Below are positions 1-6,593 of a stretch of 19,330 bases of DNA, one piece after another. Where the stretch lies: positions 1-19,330 of the forward strand of contig CAJURT010000053.1 of assembly GCA_910588875.1 (NCBI GenBank), written 5' to 3'. The notes under the pieces are model-generated. The model did no database searches. It was not told the DNA's origin and was given only the letters and a program-made list of their open reading frames with translations. The position numbers and the translations under genes are program-made. The first letter of the stretch is position 1. Every line of letters starts with the position of its first letter. Origin of the DNA: an uncultured Lachnospiraceae bacterium (GTDB lineage Bacteria; Bacillota; Clostridia; Lachnospirales; Lachnospiraceae).

Positions 1-112
1 TATTTTAAAAAAGGAAGATAAAACATATTGTTATGATCCGCTAGGAATTATGTGAACGAAAATTTCTCCAAGATTAGTTTCATAGATGTGGGCAATAGTT
101 TAATAATATGGG

Positions 113-277
113 CTAGTGTACTGACACATTTACATTTCGCCAAATGACTTGCCTGAATTTCCATCTGCGGCGTTGGCTTCACTCAACGATGCCACCGCAT
201 CGCCTCGTTCAGCCGTCTTGCAGACTGAAAATTCATTCTGCGTCATTTGGCTGAAAGTAAATGTGTCAGTACACTAG
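113..277. repeat. Foldback (MITE-like) palindromic element, ~165 bp
   Basis: The two ends are perfect 21-base inverted repeats (113-133 and 257-277, starting CTAGTGTACTGACACA). The interior also folds back on itself: GCCAAATGAC near 140-149 pairs with GTCATTTGGC at 242-251, GAATTT..TCTGC near 155 pairs with GCAGACTGAAAATTC near 220, and GGCTTCACTCAACGATGC pairs imperfectly with GCATCGCCTCGTTCAGCC. Almost the whole element could therefore form one long hairpin. It encodes no protein, as expected of a non-autonomous miniature element moved by a transposase in trans. CTAG at both tips may be part of the repeat or a target duplication. The family is not recognised. Confidence 0.7.
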
Positions 278-503
278 TGTCCACTTTTAAGTTTTAAACA
301 TTCTGTCTTATAATCCGTGAAATCAACTCCATCGCAGTCGAGATTTGGGTCGGACATTCTGCCTGCGTTCAGTTGCAGTATATGATTTTTCACAATACTT
401 ATTTAACATACGGGATTTGCTATGTAAATCGTAATGTTGTGTCAAATTGGGATGCCAATGGCGTGTCAGGGAGTGAAAAGGGAGTGAAAAGGCTTCATAG
501 ACC
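278..503. other. Intergenic stretch with no convincing gene
   Basis: No open frame here has a ribosome binding site. It begins with TGTCCACTTTTAAG directly after the foldback element, which resembles the inverted end at 1437-1450. It contains ATTGG-gatg-CCAAT (about 446-459) and a tandem 11-base repeat GGGAGTGAAAA (469-479 and 480-490) just upstream of the toxin-antitoxin promoter. Bases 1-112 likewise show nothing recognisable. Confidence 0.5.
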
Positions 504-532
504 TTGACAAACGATAGAAATTTGAATAGAAT
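504..532 (+). promoter_or_regulatory. Promoter of the toxin-antitoxin operon
   Basis: TTGACA (504-509), a 17-base spacer and TAGAAT (527-532) form a near-consensus sigma-A promoter about 70 bases before the antitoxin start. Confidence 0.75.
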
Positions 533-535
533 AAT

Positions 536-571
536 CTTGGAAACCAAGAAACAAAGAATATTATTTCTTTG
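536..571. promoter_or_regulatory. Operator-like inverted repeats before the antitoxin
   Basis: Two dyads lie just downstream of the -10 box: CTTGG-aaa-CCAAG (536-548) and CAAAGAA/TTCTTTG (552-558 with 565-571). Antitoxins commonly repress their own operon by binding such dyads, so these are the best candidate autoregulatory sites. Their function is inferred. Confidence 0.5.
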
Positions 572-603
572 AGTTGTATATGATAGAGGAGGAGAATATA
601 GTA

Positions 604-984
604 ATGCCAGCAACGATAACGAAAGGTAGAGTTCCTATGGAAATGAAAAAATTGAGCATTTCTGCAAAGCGGCAGATTACCATCCCACAGAAATTTTTTA
701 CCATGCTAGGATTTGATACAGAGGCAGAATGTACCGTGCGCGGAAATGAACTGGTTATTCGTCCTGCCAGAACCAATACGGGAGGAGAATTTGCGGAGCA
801 GATTCTGGCGGACTTGATTGCCAGGGGATACAGTGGTAATGATCTTCTGGAGCGTTTTAAAAAGGCACAGGGGCAGGTACGCCCAGCTGTAGAAGCAATG
901 CTTGTGGACGCAGAGCAGATTGCATCTTCAGAAACTGGTCATATATCTTATGAAGATGTTTTTGGTACGGAGGATGGGGAATGA
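604..984 (+). CDS. AbrB/SpoVT-type antitoxin
   Basis: This 126-residue protein has a SpoVT-AbrB swapped-hairpin DNA-binding domain at about residues 15-55 (KLSISAKRQITIPQKFF, then a FxxxxECTVRGNELVIRPA strand pair) and an acidic C-terminal half (about 65-126) that probably wraps the toxin. An in-frame TTG start exists at 574, but the AGAGGAGGAG ribosome binding site at 585-594 is correctly spaced only for the ATG at 604. The stop overlaps the start of the toxin by ATGA, so the two are translationally coupled. Expected role: neutralise the RelE-like partner and repress the operon through the dyads at 536-571. The domain call is firm; the antitoxin role rests on the partner. Confidence 0.85.
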   Translation: MPATITKGRVPMEMKKLSISAKRQITIPQKFFTMLGFDTEAECTVRGNELVIRPARTNTGGEFAEQILADLIARGYSGNDLLERFKKAQGQVRPAVEAMLVDAEQIASSETGHISYEDVFGTEDGE

Positions 985-1277
985 CAGAAGTACGTTTTCT
1001 TCCGCCTGCAGCGAAGTTCATCAAAAAACTGAAAGATAAGAAATTAAAGACGCTGTATCAGGAAGCGGTTGATAAGATAAAAGAGGATCATACAGTTGGA
1101 GAAGTTAAAACCGGAGATCTGTCAGGTGTGTTCGGGTATGATATTTACTATAATAAAACAAATTATGAGTTGGCATATACAGTAGAGTACCTGGAGGATA
1201 AGGTGATTGTTGTGATTATGGCCGGAACCAGAGAGAATTTTTATGATCAGCTGAAGCAGTATATGAAAAGTATATAG
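981..1277 (+). CDS. RelE/ParE-family toxin
   Basis: A 98-residue basic protein with the RelE/ParE fold pattern: N-terminal helices rich in lysine (KFIKKLKDKKLKTLYQEAVDKI), a GDLSGVFGYDIYY segment matching the family's G-D-L-x-G-x-x-G/R-Y strand, then LAYTVEY-DKVIVVIMAGTRENFYDQL, in which the arginine and tyrosine near residues 84-88 occupy the usual active-site-proximal positions. RelE members cleave ribosome-bound mRNA, while ParE members poison gyrase; which applies here cannot be told from sequence. It overlaps the upstream antitoxin by four bases, the standard order for type II modules. It lies between transposon-like ends, consistent with mobility. Confidence 0.82.
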   Translation: MTEVRFLPPAAKFIKKLKDKKLKTLYQEAVDKIKEDHTVGEVKTGDLSGVFGYDIYYNKTNYELAYTVEYLEDKVIVVIMAGTRENFYDQLKQYMKSI

Positions 1278-1346
1278 GTTGTACTTCACAGTAAGGGGAT
1301 AAAAATGAACGAAGTAGGAAGAAAGATTGTATTTAATAACAGAATC

Positions 1347-1378
1347 CACCCGCATAAATCCATTGAATTATGCGGGTG
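1347..1378. terminator. Hairpin after the toxin gene
   Basis: CACCCGCATAA (1347-1357) and TTATGCGGGTG (1368-1378) form an 11-bp perfect stem with a 10-base loop. It is the only strong hairpin after the toxin stop. No T-run follows, so if it stops transcription it is not a textbook intrinsic terminator. Confidence 0.4.
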
Positions 1379-1405
1379 AAAATGTTATAATTTCCTTGTG
1401 TTTGA

Positions 1406-1450
1406 GCGATAAAGTGGCCTTTTCGCGATAAGGTGGCGATAAAGTGGTCA
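1406..1450. mobile_element. Terminal repeats of a probable IS21-like element (remnant end)
   Basis: Three copies of the 12-mer GCGATAARGTGG occur at 1406-1417, 1425-1436 and 1436-1447, and the block ends AAAGTGGTCA at 1450. Several short repeats at an end finishing in CA (TG on the other strand) is the layout of IS21-family ends, where the transposase binds multiple sites. No istA/istB-like gene is present, so this is a relic or one end of a non-autonomous unit. A matching inverted tip, TGTCCACTTT, lies at 278-287. The family assignment is by layout only. Confidence 0.4.
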
Positions 1451-1455
1451 CATGA

Positions 1456-1554
1456 GGCGGCAGGCGGCTGGAACCGTGATAAAATAAGGGTTTGAAGAAG
1501 TAGTGGCATACGTCTGCAACACCCTGATCACCAGTTCAAATCTGGTTGTCGCCT
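1456..1554 (+). tRNA. tRNA-Cys-like gene (GCA) with aberrant 5' half
   Basis: The 3' half is a good tRNA-Cys: anticodon loop CTGCAAC (1514-1520, anticodon GCA at 1516-1518), ACCCT (1521-1525), variable GATC, T-arm ACCAG-TTCAAAT-CTGGT (1530-1546), acceptor strand TGTCGCC (1547-1553) and discriminator T1554. GGCGGCA at 1456-1462 pairs with that acceptor strand over 7 bp with one G-T. The part between is wrong: the gene is 99 bases instead of about 74, no normal D-arm is visible, and the bases just before the anticodon loop (TACGT) do not pair with ACCCT, whereas AGGGT at 1487-1491 would. It starts six bases after the transposon-like end. It may be a decayed tRNA, an attachment-site relic or a noncanonical tRNA. 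Confidence 0.45.
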
Positions 1555-1557
1555 CTA

Positions 1558-1598
1558 AAAAGGGGTAAAAATCGCTATTTCCCGACTACCCCTTAGTC
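1558..1598 (-). terminator. Intrinsic terminator of shikimate kinase gene
   Basis: AAGGGGTA and TACCCCTT form an 8-bp stem. Read on the minus strand it is followed by TTTTT-like bases, directly downstream of the minus-strand aroK stop. The plus strand lacks a T-run after it. Confidence 0.6.
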
Positions 1599-1626
1599 GA
1601 AATATAAATAAAAAATATAAGTATTT

Positions 1627-2136
1627 TTACAATTCTAAAAAGCGGCAGGCAAAATCAACCGCAGCTTCCGGGGTGCTGTTGTTTTCTATGGTCAGGGAAG
1701 CATATCTGCGGTAGGTTTCAGTTCGCTTTTCATAGATTTCAGCCAGCTGCTCTTTTGTATGTTTTTGGAACAGTGGCCGTTGGGGATGGAGAGCCAGGCT
1801 CTGATAACAGGCTTCAAAGGGACGTTTGATATAGAGAATCAGTCCATGCCGGGAGAGTAAGAGGGCATTCTTCTCGGAAGCCAACGTACCGCCGCCTGTG
1901 GAGATGACAGATGGGCCAAGAAGGCATACCTGGCTGATAATCCTGCGTTCCAGTTCACGGAACAGTTCTTCCCCGCCTTTGGAGAAAATCTCGGGAATAG
2001 ACATATGGTTCTGTTCTGTCAGCATCTGATCTGTATCATAAAAATCCAATTTTAATTTCTTTGCCAGAAGGGATCCGATGGTGGTCTTGCCGGAACTGGT
2101 ATAACCGCATAGAATAATGGGTTTATGTACTTTCAT
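1627..2136 (-). CDS. aroK: Shikimate kinase
   Basis: The 169-residue product is the usual length for AroK/AroL, which phosphorylates shikimate with ATP to shikimate 3-phosphate in the cytoplasmic chorismate pathway. Visible signatures: Walker A GYTSSGKT (residues 11-18), DTD (34-36) for Mg and shikimate, FRELE (59-63) with the shikimate-binding arginine, GGGT (81-84), lid arginine in QRPLF (119-123), and an adenine-loop arginine in the EKRTETYRRYA segment near 137-146. AAGGAG (2142-2147, minus strand) is five bases before the ATG. It is transcribed alone, divergently from tctC, and a CCCCTT/AAGGGG hairpin (2152-2175) sits in its leader. It is a housekeeping gene unrelated to its neighbours. 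Confidence 0.93.
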   Translation of the reverse strand: MKVHKPIILCGYTSSGKTTIGSLLAKKLKLDFYDTDQMLTEQNHMSIPEIFSKGGEELFRELERRIISQVCLLGPSVISTGGGTLASEKNALLLSRHGLILYIKRPFEACYQSLALHPQRPLFQKHTKEQLAEIYEKRTETYRRYASLTIENNSTPEAAVDFACRFLEL

Positions 2137-2151
2137 AAGAACTCCTTACAA

Positions 2152-2175
2152 CCCCTTTGGCGAATGGTGAAGGGG
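2152..2175. promoter_or_regulatory. Leader hairpin before aroK
   Basis: CCCCTT (2152-2157) pairs with AAGGGG (2170-2175). On the plus strand it is followed by GATTTTT and could stop leftward-entering plus transcription; on the minus strand it lies in the aroK leader just upstream of the ribosome binding site. No clear aroK promoter could be picked. Confidence 0.3.
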
Positions 2176-2304
2176 GATTTTTAATTGAGGATATCATATG
2201 TGGGGCAAAAAAACAAGAAATTTTCGGGCGGATATTCCGATATTCCGATATCTCTGTATACGGCAATTTATCGCATAAAAACTTTAAAGTGTAAAAGAAA
2301 AATA

Positions 2305-2333
2305 TTGAATAATGGTAGGCAGTGTGATATAAT
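2305..2333 (+). promoter_or_regulatory. Promoter of the tctCBA operon
   Basis: TTGAAT (2305-2310), a 17-base spacer and a perfect TATAAT (2328-2333) lie 40 bases before the tctC start. AGAGGAG at 2357-2363 is the ribosome binding site. The TGTW-N4-TACA motif of the frl-like promoters was not seen here. Confidence 0.8.
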
Positions 2334-2373
2334 CCTAGCGGTATAAATATCAACGAAGAGGAGACCAAGGATT

Positions 2374-3531
2374 ATGAAAAAGGTTATCGCATGGGCAACA
2401 GCAACAGCTATGTGCTTTTCACTGGCTGCTTGCAGTGTTTCCACCACATCAAAGGAAACAGGGACAACAGCAGCTGTGACAGAGGCATCTGCCGAAACAG
2501 AGTCTATGGCAGAGGAGGCCGGGGAGGTAAGCCAGGAGGCCGGAGAGGATGAAGCAAAGGATTCTGATGGCCTGGTGGCAACTGCGGATTACCCTACGAA
2601 GCCATTGACTATGATTATCCCTTATGGGGCAGGCGGGACAACCGATACCTGGGGCAGGAAGCTGGCTGTGCTGTTAGAAAAATATTTGGGGCAGTCTGTC
2701 ACCGTCACCAATCAGGGAGGGGCATCTGGTTCTATCGGAAGCCAGTTTGTGAAGGAGCAGCCTTCTGACGGATATACCCTTCTGGTATGTGCCGAGACCA
2801 TGGGTACATACCGTACCATGAATATATGCAGTCTGGGTTATGATGATTTTACCGTGATTTCCCCGCTGGTGGGAGATCCGAAAGTATTGGTAGTAGGTAA
2901 GGATTCCCAATATAATACTTTGGAGGAATTGCTGGAGGATATTAAGGCAAATCCCGGAAAAATCACGATGTCCCATTCCGGCCCTGGGGGAAGTGGACAT
3001 AACCAGGGTCTGGTGCTGGGGGAATTGGGGTATGAAGTGGCAATGACAAGCTTTGATTCTGGAAATGATGCCCTTCTGGGGGTGATCGGGGGGCAGGTTG
3101 ATTTCACAAACCCCAATATTTCCACCCTGGCAGGTTATATAGAGAGCGGGGACGTGAAGCCCCTGGCCGTGTTCTCCAGTGAGAGGATGGAGGCTTATCC
3201 GGATATCCCGGCCTTTACAGAGGCTGTACCGGAATCAGAGCCCTATTTGAATATCCCCTACACCCTGCTGAGTTTTGTGGTGAACAATGATACGCCCCAG
3301 GAGGTTGTGGATGTGCTGAAGGCGGCTTCCGAGAAGGTATTTGCGGATCCGGAGTGGACAGAGTTCGTGAAGGCAAATGCTGCGGATCCGGTATTTGAGA
3401 AATATAAGGATGATGCTTCTATCCAGGAGTTTTATGACAACTGGAAGTCCGTGATTTGCTGGCTGCAGTATGAGAACGGTGTGGCAGAGAAGAGCCCGGA
3501 AGAATTTGGGATCAAAAAGGTTGGGGAATAA
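2374..3531 (+). CDS. tctC: TctC/Bug-family solute-binding lipoprotein of a tripartite tricarboxylate transporter
   Basis: The 385-residue protein is an extracytoplasmic binding protein. Residues 1-20 are a lipoprotein signal (MKK, hydrophobic core, lipobox LAAC with Cys20), followed by a long low-complexity Ala/Thr/Glu linker to about residue 68. The Bug/TctC signature starts at residue 73: YPTKPLTMIIPYGAGGTTDTWGRKLA, with GGTTD (87-91) contacting the ligand carboxylate in the family, then a SGSIGSQFV segment. Family ligands are mainly small carboxylates and dicarboxylic or amino acids; the substrate here is unknown. It is the first gene of a tight operon, with tctB starting three bases after the stop, and being first and well-signalled fits the high level needed for a binding protein. 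Confidence 0.92.
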   Translation: MKKVIAWATATAMCFSLAACSVSTTSKETGTTAAVTEASAETESMAEEAGEVSQEAGEDEAKDSDGLVATADYPTKPLTMIIPYGAGGTTDTWGRKLAVLLEKYLGQSVTVTNQGGASGSIGSQFVKEQPSDGYTLLVCAETMGTYRTMNICSLGYDDFTVISPLVGDPKVLVVGKDSQYNTLEELLEDIKANPGKITMSHSGPGGSGHNQGLVLGELGYEVAMTSFDSGNDALLGVIGGQVDFTNPNISTLAGYIESGDVKPLAVFSSERMEAYPDIPAFTEAVPESEPYLNIPYTLLSFVVNNDTPQEVVDVLKAASEKVFADPEWTEFVKANAADPVFEKYKDDASIQEFYDNWKSVICWLQYENGVAEKSPEEFGIKKVGE

Positions 3532-3534
3532 CTG

Positions 3535-4065
3535 ATGAAGAAAAAAATTCATTCGTTGATTGTTGAAGGAATATTGTTTTGTGGGAGCGGCCTTGGGCTG
3601 CTCTCATATTCTCTGGTTTCCTATAGGAAGTCTTTTAACAAGGATTGGGCACAATCCCCGTATTTATTTCCGCTGATTGTAGGGGCGGCGATGACGGGGC
3701 TTTCTGCCTGGCTGATAGGAGAAGGCCTTACAAAGGGAAAAAATGCCGGAGAGATAGAACCTCCAAAAGGAACGGTTCCCCAGGCAGTTTCCGGAAGCCG
3801 GATTGGCGGGGTGTTTGCTGCACTGCTTTTATGTGGGATCTATTATCTGGCATTGGCTGAACTTAAGATTCCCTATATTACGATTGGCATTTTCTCTTTT
3901 CTGTATACATTCTCTACATTTGAAGTGGCAACCATAGTGTTCCTGGCGGTTATGATGGCATTTATGGGGGTGCGCAGGCTGCGGATACTGTTGCTTGTCC
4001 CTTTGGGCACCACACTGTTTTTGAGCATTGCATTTCGGGCAATGCTGCATGTGCTGCTGCCATAG
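3535..4065 (+). CDS. tctB: TctB-family small membrane subunit
   Basis: The 176-residue integral membrane protein has four to five predicted hydrophobic segments (about residues 6-28, 42-63, 83-105, 107-135 and 145-170) and the SPYLFPLIVGAAM motif near 41-53, matching the S-x-x-F-P-x-x-x-G pattern of TctB proteins. It is the small subunit that partners the large channel TctA in secondary, probably cation-driven, transport. The ribosome binding site is weak, and the start lies three bases after the tctC stop, so translation is probably coupled. TctB proteins diverge strongly, so position between tctC and tctA carries much of the identification. Confidence 0.88.
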   Translation: MKKKIHSLIVEGILFCGSGLGLLSYSLVSYRKSFNKDWAQSPYLFPLIVGAAMTGLSAWLIGEGLTKGKNAGEIEPPKGTVPQAVSGSRIGGVFAALLLCGIYYLALAELKIPYITIGIFSFLYTFSTFEVATIVFLAVMMAFMGVRRLRILLLVPLGTTLFLSIAFRAMLHVLLP

Positions 4066-4080
4066 GAAGGGGGATGGAAG

Positions 4081-5580
4081 ATGCTTGATATGTTGTCTGT
4101 GGTTGACATGAGGTTTATTCTGATGGTATTGGCCGGGTCTGTGGCCGGACTGTTTGTCGGTGCGATCCCCGGGCTTTCGGTGTCCATGGCCACCGCACTT
4201 TTGGTGTCTGTTACATATACCTGGGAGCATTCGGATGCACTGGCAATGATTATGGGAGTATATGTGGTGGGGGTGTTTTCCGGGGCAGTGTCGGCAATTT
4301 TGATCAATATTCCGGGAGCGCCTTCCTCGGTGGTCACAACGCTGGACGGGTATCCCATGTCGAAGAAGGGGCAGGCTTACAAGGCACTCTATATTGCCAC
4401 TATCTATTCTTTTACAGGAAGCCTGTTCGGTTTGCTGGCGCTGGGGCTGTTGGCCACACCAGTGTCTCGGGTGGCGCTTAAATTCACAAAAATGGATTAT
4501 TTCCTGCTGGCGCTATTTGGGCTGGCGACGGTGGGGTCGGTCAGCACAAAGGATTATGCCAAAGGTCTGATTAGTGTGATGATTGGCCTGGTGATCAGTA
4601 TGGTGGGGCTGGATCCTCTGATGGGGACACGGCGCCTGACCTTTGGGGTACAGAACCTGACCGGCGGCATCAGCACGGTTCCGGCATTGGTGGGATTCTT
4701 TGGATTTGCGGAGGTGTTATCGGTAATTTATAACAGGGACCAGGAACAGAATGTGCTGGCCATGGGACGGGTAAAGGTCAGCTTAAAGGAGATCCTGAGG
4801 CACTGGAAACTTTCCCTATATACATCTGTCATTGGGATGCTGGTAGGGGCGCTTCCCGGTGCTGGCGGGCCGGTGGCATCCTTTATAGCTTATAATGAAG
4901 CAAAGAGGCTGGTGAAGAAGCCGGAGGTGCCTTTTGGCGAGGGGGCGGTTGAAGGGATCATGGCCAGTGAGTCTTCCAATAATGCCTGTATCGGCGGCGC
5001 TCTGATCCCCATGCTCACATTGGCGGTGCCGGGGGATGCGGTCACTGCGATTATCCTGTCGGTATTTTATGTCCATGGGCTGCAGCCTGGCCCCATGTTC
5101 ATAAGGCAGAATCCGGAGGCTTTTCATTCAATCCTGGCGGCCGGGTTTATTGCCTGCTTTGCATTGCTGATCCTGGGGCTTTTGGTGGCGCCAAGGATCT
5201 GTAAGGTGATCCTGGTTCCCAAAAGCATTATGATTCCGGTGGTGGCCAGCCTGTGCGTAATCGGTTCTTTTGCCTGCAACAACAGGCTGTTTGATGTGGC
5301 GCTGATGTTTTTATTTGGGTTTATAGGATTTTTGATGCGCCGTTTCGGTTATCCGGTGGCGCCCCTGATCCTGGCAATGGTGTTGGGGAAGATGATGGAT
5401 TCCAACTTCAGGCAGGCGGTATCCCTGGCTTCCTCTGCAGAGAACCCGCTGATGTCCATGTTCGGGCACCCGATTACCGTGGCTTTGAGTATCTGCACGG
5501 CGGCAGTGCTTCTGAACAACATACCCTGGACGAAAAAATGGATCGGCTGTTTGCTGGGGAAAGGGAAAATGACCCGATAA
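4081..5580 (+). CDS. tctA: TctA-family large permease subunit
   Basis: The 499-residue polytopic membrane protein is the usual length for TctA (DUF112) with about 11-12 hydrophobic segments. It shows the family's internal duplication: GAIPGLSVSMA (27-37) with INIPGAPSSVVTTLDGYPMSKKG (76-98) in the first half, and GALPGAGGP (256-264) with LAVPGDAVTA in the second; these Pro-Gly motifs line the predicted translocation path. GAAGGGGGATGG precedes the ATG. It closes the tctCBA operon, and no intrinsic terminator is visible in the A-rich gap that follows, so readthrough into the next gene is possible despite that gene having its own promoter. Confidence 0.93.
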   Translation: MLDMLSVVDMRFILMVLAGSVAGLFVGAIPGLSVSMATALLVSVTYTWEHSDALAMIMGVYVVGVFSGAVSAILINIPGAPSSVVTTLDGYPMSKKGQAYKALYIATIYSFTGSLFGLLALGLLATPVSRVALKFTKMDYFLLALFGLATVGSVSTKDYAKGLISVMIGLVISMVGLDPLMGTRRLTFGVQNLTGGISTVPALVGFFGFAEVLSVIYNRDQEQNVLAMGRVKVSLKEILRHWKLSLYTSVIGMLVGALPGAGGPVASFIAYNEAKRLVKKPEVPFGEGAVEGIMASESSNNACIGGALIPMLTLAVPGDAVTAIILSVFYVHGLQPGPMFIRQNPEAFHSILAAGFIACFALLILGLLVAPRICKVILVPKSIMIPVVASLCVIGSFACNNRLFDVALMFLFGFIGFLMRRFGYPVAPLILAMVLGKMMDSNFRQAVSLASSAENPLMSMFGHPITVALSICTAAVLLNNIPWTKKWIGCLLGKGKMTR

Positions 5581-5615
5581 AACAGAAAGAAAAACAAAAA
5601 AATAGATATTATATA

Positions 5616-5645
5616 TTGTAATAATACATCATGGTATGATATACT
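5616..5645 (+). promoter_or_regulatory. Promoter and candidate operator before the FrlC-like gene
   Basis: TTGTAA (5616-5621), an 18-base spacer and TATACT (5640-5645) form the promoter. The dyad TGTA-ATAA-TACA (5617-5628) overlaps the -35 box; the same TGTW-N4-TACA pattern recurs at 9299-9310 and 13834-13845. A GTAT-GAT-ATAC dyad also covers the -10 region. Confidence 0.6.
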
Positions 5646-5677
5646 GGCCTTATCAAGAGATAAGGGGGTACCGGTAT

Positions 5678-6514
5678 ATGAAACTGATTGATCGTGGACA
5701 AGTAGCGGGCATGAATATTCATTACCGCTATTTTTCGTTGGAGTATTTCCTGGAGGCACAGATGAGGGCGGGGTTTCAAAGCATCGAACTGTGGGCAGGG
5801 TCACCGCATTTCTTTTTGAGCAACCTGGAATACGAGGATTGTAAAAGGGTGGAGCGCATGATCCGCCAGCGGGGGCTTACGGTGAAGGTGATTACGCCGG
5901 AGAACTGCAGTGTGCCGTATCAGTTTGCTGCCGCAGACCCGGAACTTTACCGCAGGAGTTTTGACTATTTTAAGAAAGGGCTGGATGCAGGAGAAGAACT
6001 GGGATGCACAGTAATGGCAGTCCATTCCGGGAGGGGGAACCTGAATGAAGACAGGGAGGAGGCCTGGAAGCGCGGCCGGGATATGCTGGCAAGGCTTGCC
6101 GACTACGGGCAGGCAAAAGGGATCACCCTTGCTATGGAATCTTTGCGGCCACAGGAGACAAATCTGGCAGTGACATTGAAGGACGTGAAGCGGATGCTGG
6201 ATGAAATCTCCCATCCCAATTTTAAAGCAATGATTGACACCTGTGCCATGGGGGTATCCGGGGAGAACCCGGAACAGTGGTTTCAGACTTTGGGGGATGA
6301 GAATATCATCCATATGCATTTTGTGGATGGCACGCCATATGGGCACTTGGTCTGGGGGGATGGCAGGCATGATTTGAGGGGATGGCTGGAGACATTGAGG
6401 CGCCATCATTACCATGGCCTGCTGAGCCAGGAGATCACGGCATTGGAGTATTGCTATGAACCTGCTGCGGCGGATGTGCGTAATTATCAGAAATTTGAGC
6501 CATATATGGAATAA
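5678..6514 (+). CDS. frlC: FrlC-like fructoselysine/psicoselysine 3-epimerase (sugar phosphate isomerase/epimerase family)
   Basis: The 278-residue product is a TIM-barrel member of the xylose isomerase-like/COG1082 family, the same length as Escherichia coli FrlC, which interconverts psicoselysine and fructoselysine. Motifs include GFQSIELWAGSPH (32-44, compare the FrlC IEIWGGRPH segment), VKVITPEN (69-76), a metal-site glutamate in AMESLRP (E154), aspartate in MIDTC (D187), histidines in IHMHFVDG (212, 214) and glutamate in SQEIT (E252). An upstream in-frame ATG at 5636 lies inside the promoter, while TAAGGGGG at 5661-5668 is spaced for 5678. It heads a run with the HAD and kinase genes. 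Fold is firm; the exact substrate is inferred from the kinase and deglycase in the same locus. Confidence 0.75.
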   Translation: MKLIDRGQVAGMNIHYRYFSLEYFLEAQMRAGFQSIELWAGSPHFFLSNLEYEDCKRVERMIRQRGLTVKVITPENCSVPYQFAAADPELYRRSFDYFKKGLDAGEELGCTVMAVHSGRGNLNEDREEAWKRGRDMLARLADYGQAKGITLAMESLRPQETNLAVTLKDVKRMLDEISHPNFKAMIDTCAMGVSGENPEQWFQTLGDENIIHMHFVDGTPYGHLVWGDGRHDLRGWLETLRRHHYHGLLSQEITALEYCYEPAAADVRNYQKFEPYME

Positions 6515-6528
6515 TAATGCCTGGTGTC

Positions 6529-6564
6529 TTGTCTGGATTATATTCAGACAAACAATCCGGACAA
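6529..6564. promoter_or_regulatory. Alternative hairpins between epimerase and HAD genes
   Basis: TTGTCTGGATT (6529-6539) can pair either with CAGACAA (6545-6551) or, with one G-T, with AATCCGGACAA (6554-6564). The two folds are mutually exclusive. No T-run follows. It may tune expression or mRNA processing between the two genes. Confidence 0.4.
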
Positions 6565-6593
6565 AATACCAGAACGGTTAATAGGAGCAGATG

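Noticed and set aside
469..490. Tandem GGGAGTGAAAA repeat as a CRISPR or iteron
   Set aside because: Only two adjacent copies without spacers; no replication or Cas genes nearby.
1304..1378. A 24-codon open frame (ATG at 1304) with AAGGGG upstream
   Set aside because: It ends inside the 1347-1378 hairpin, has no recognisable composition, and lies in an insertion-scarred region; too little to call a gene.
3829..4358. Long minus-strand open frames across tctB/tctA
   Set aside because: They lie opposite well-supported genes, have low-complexity or His/Gln-rich products and no ribosome binding sites.
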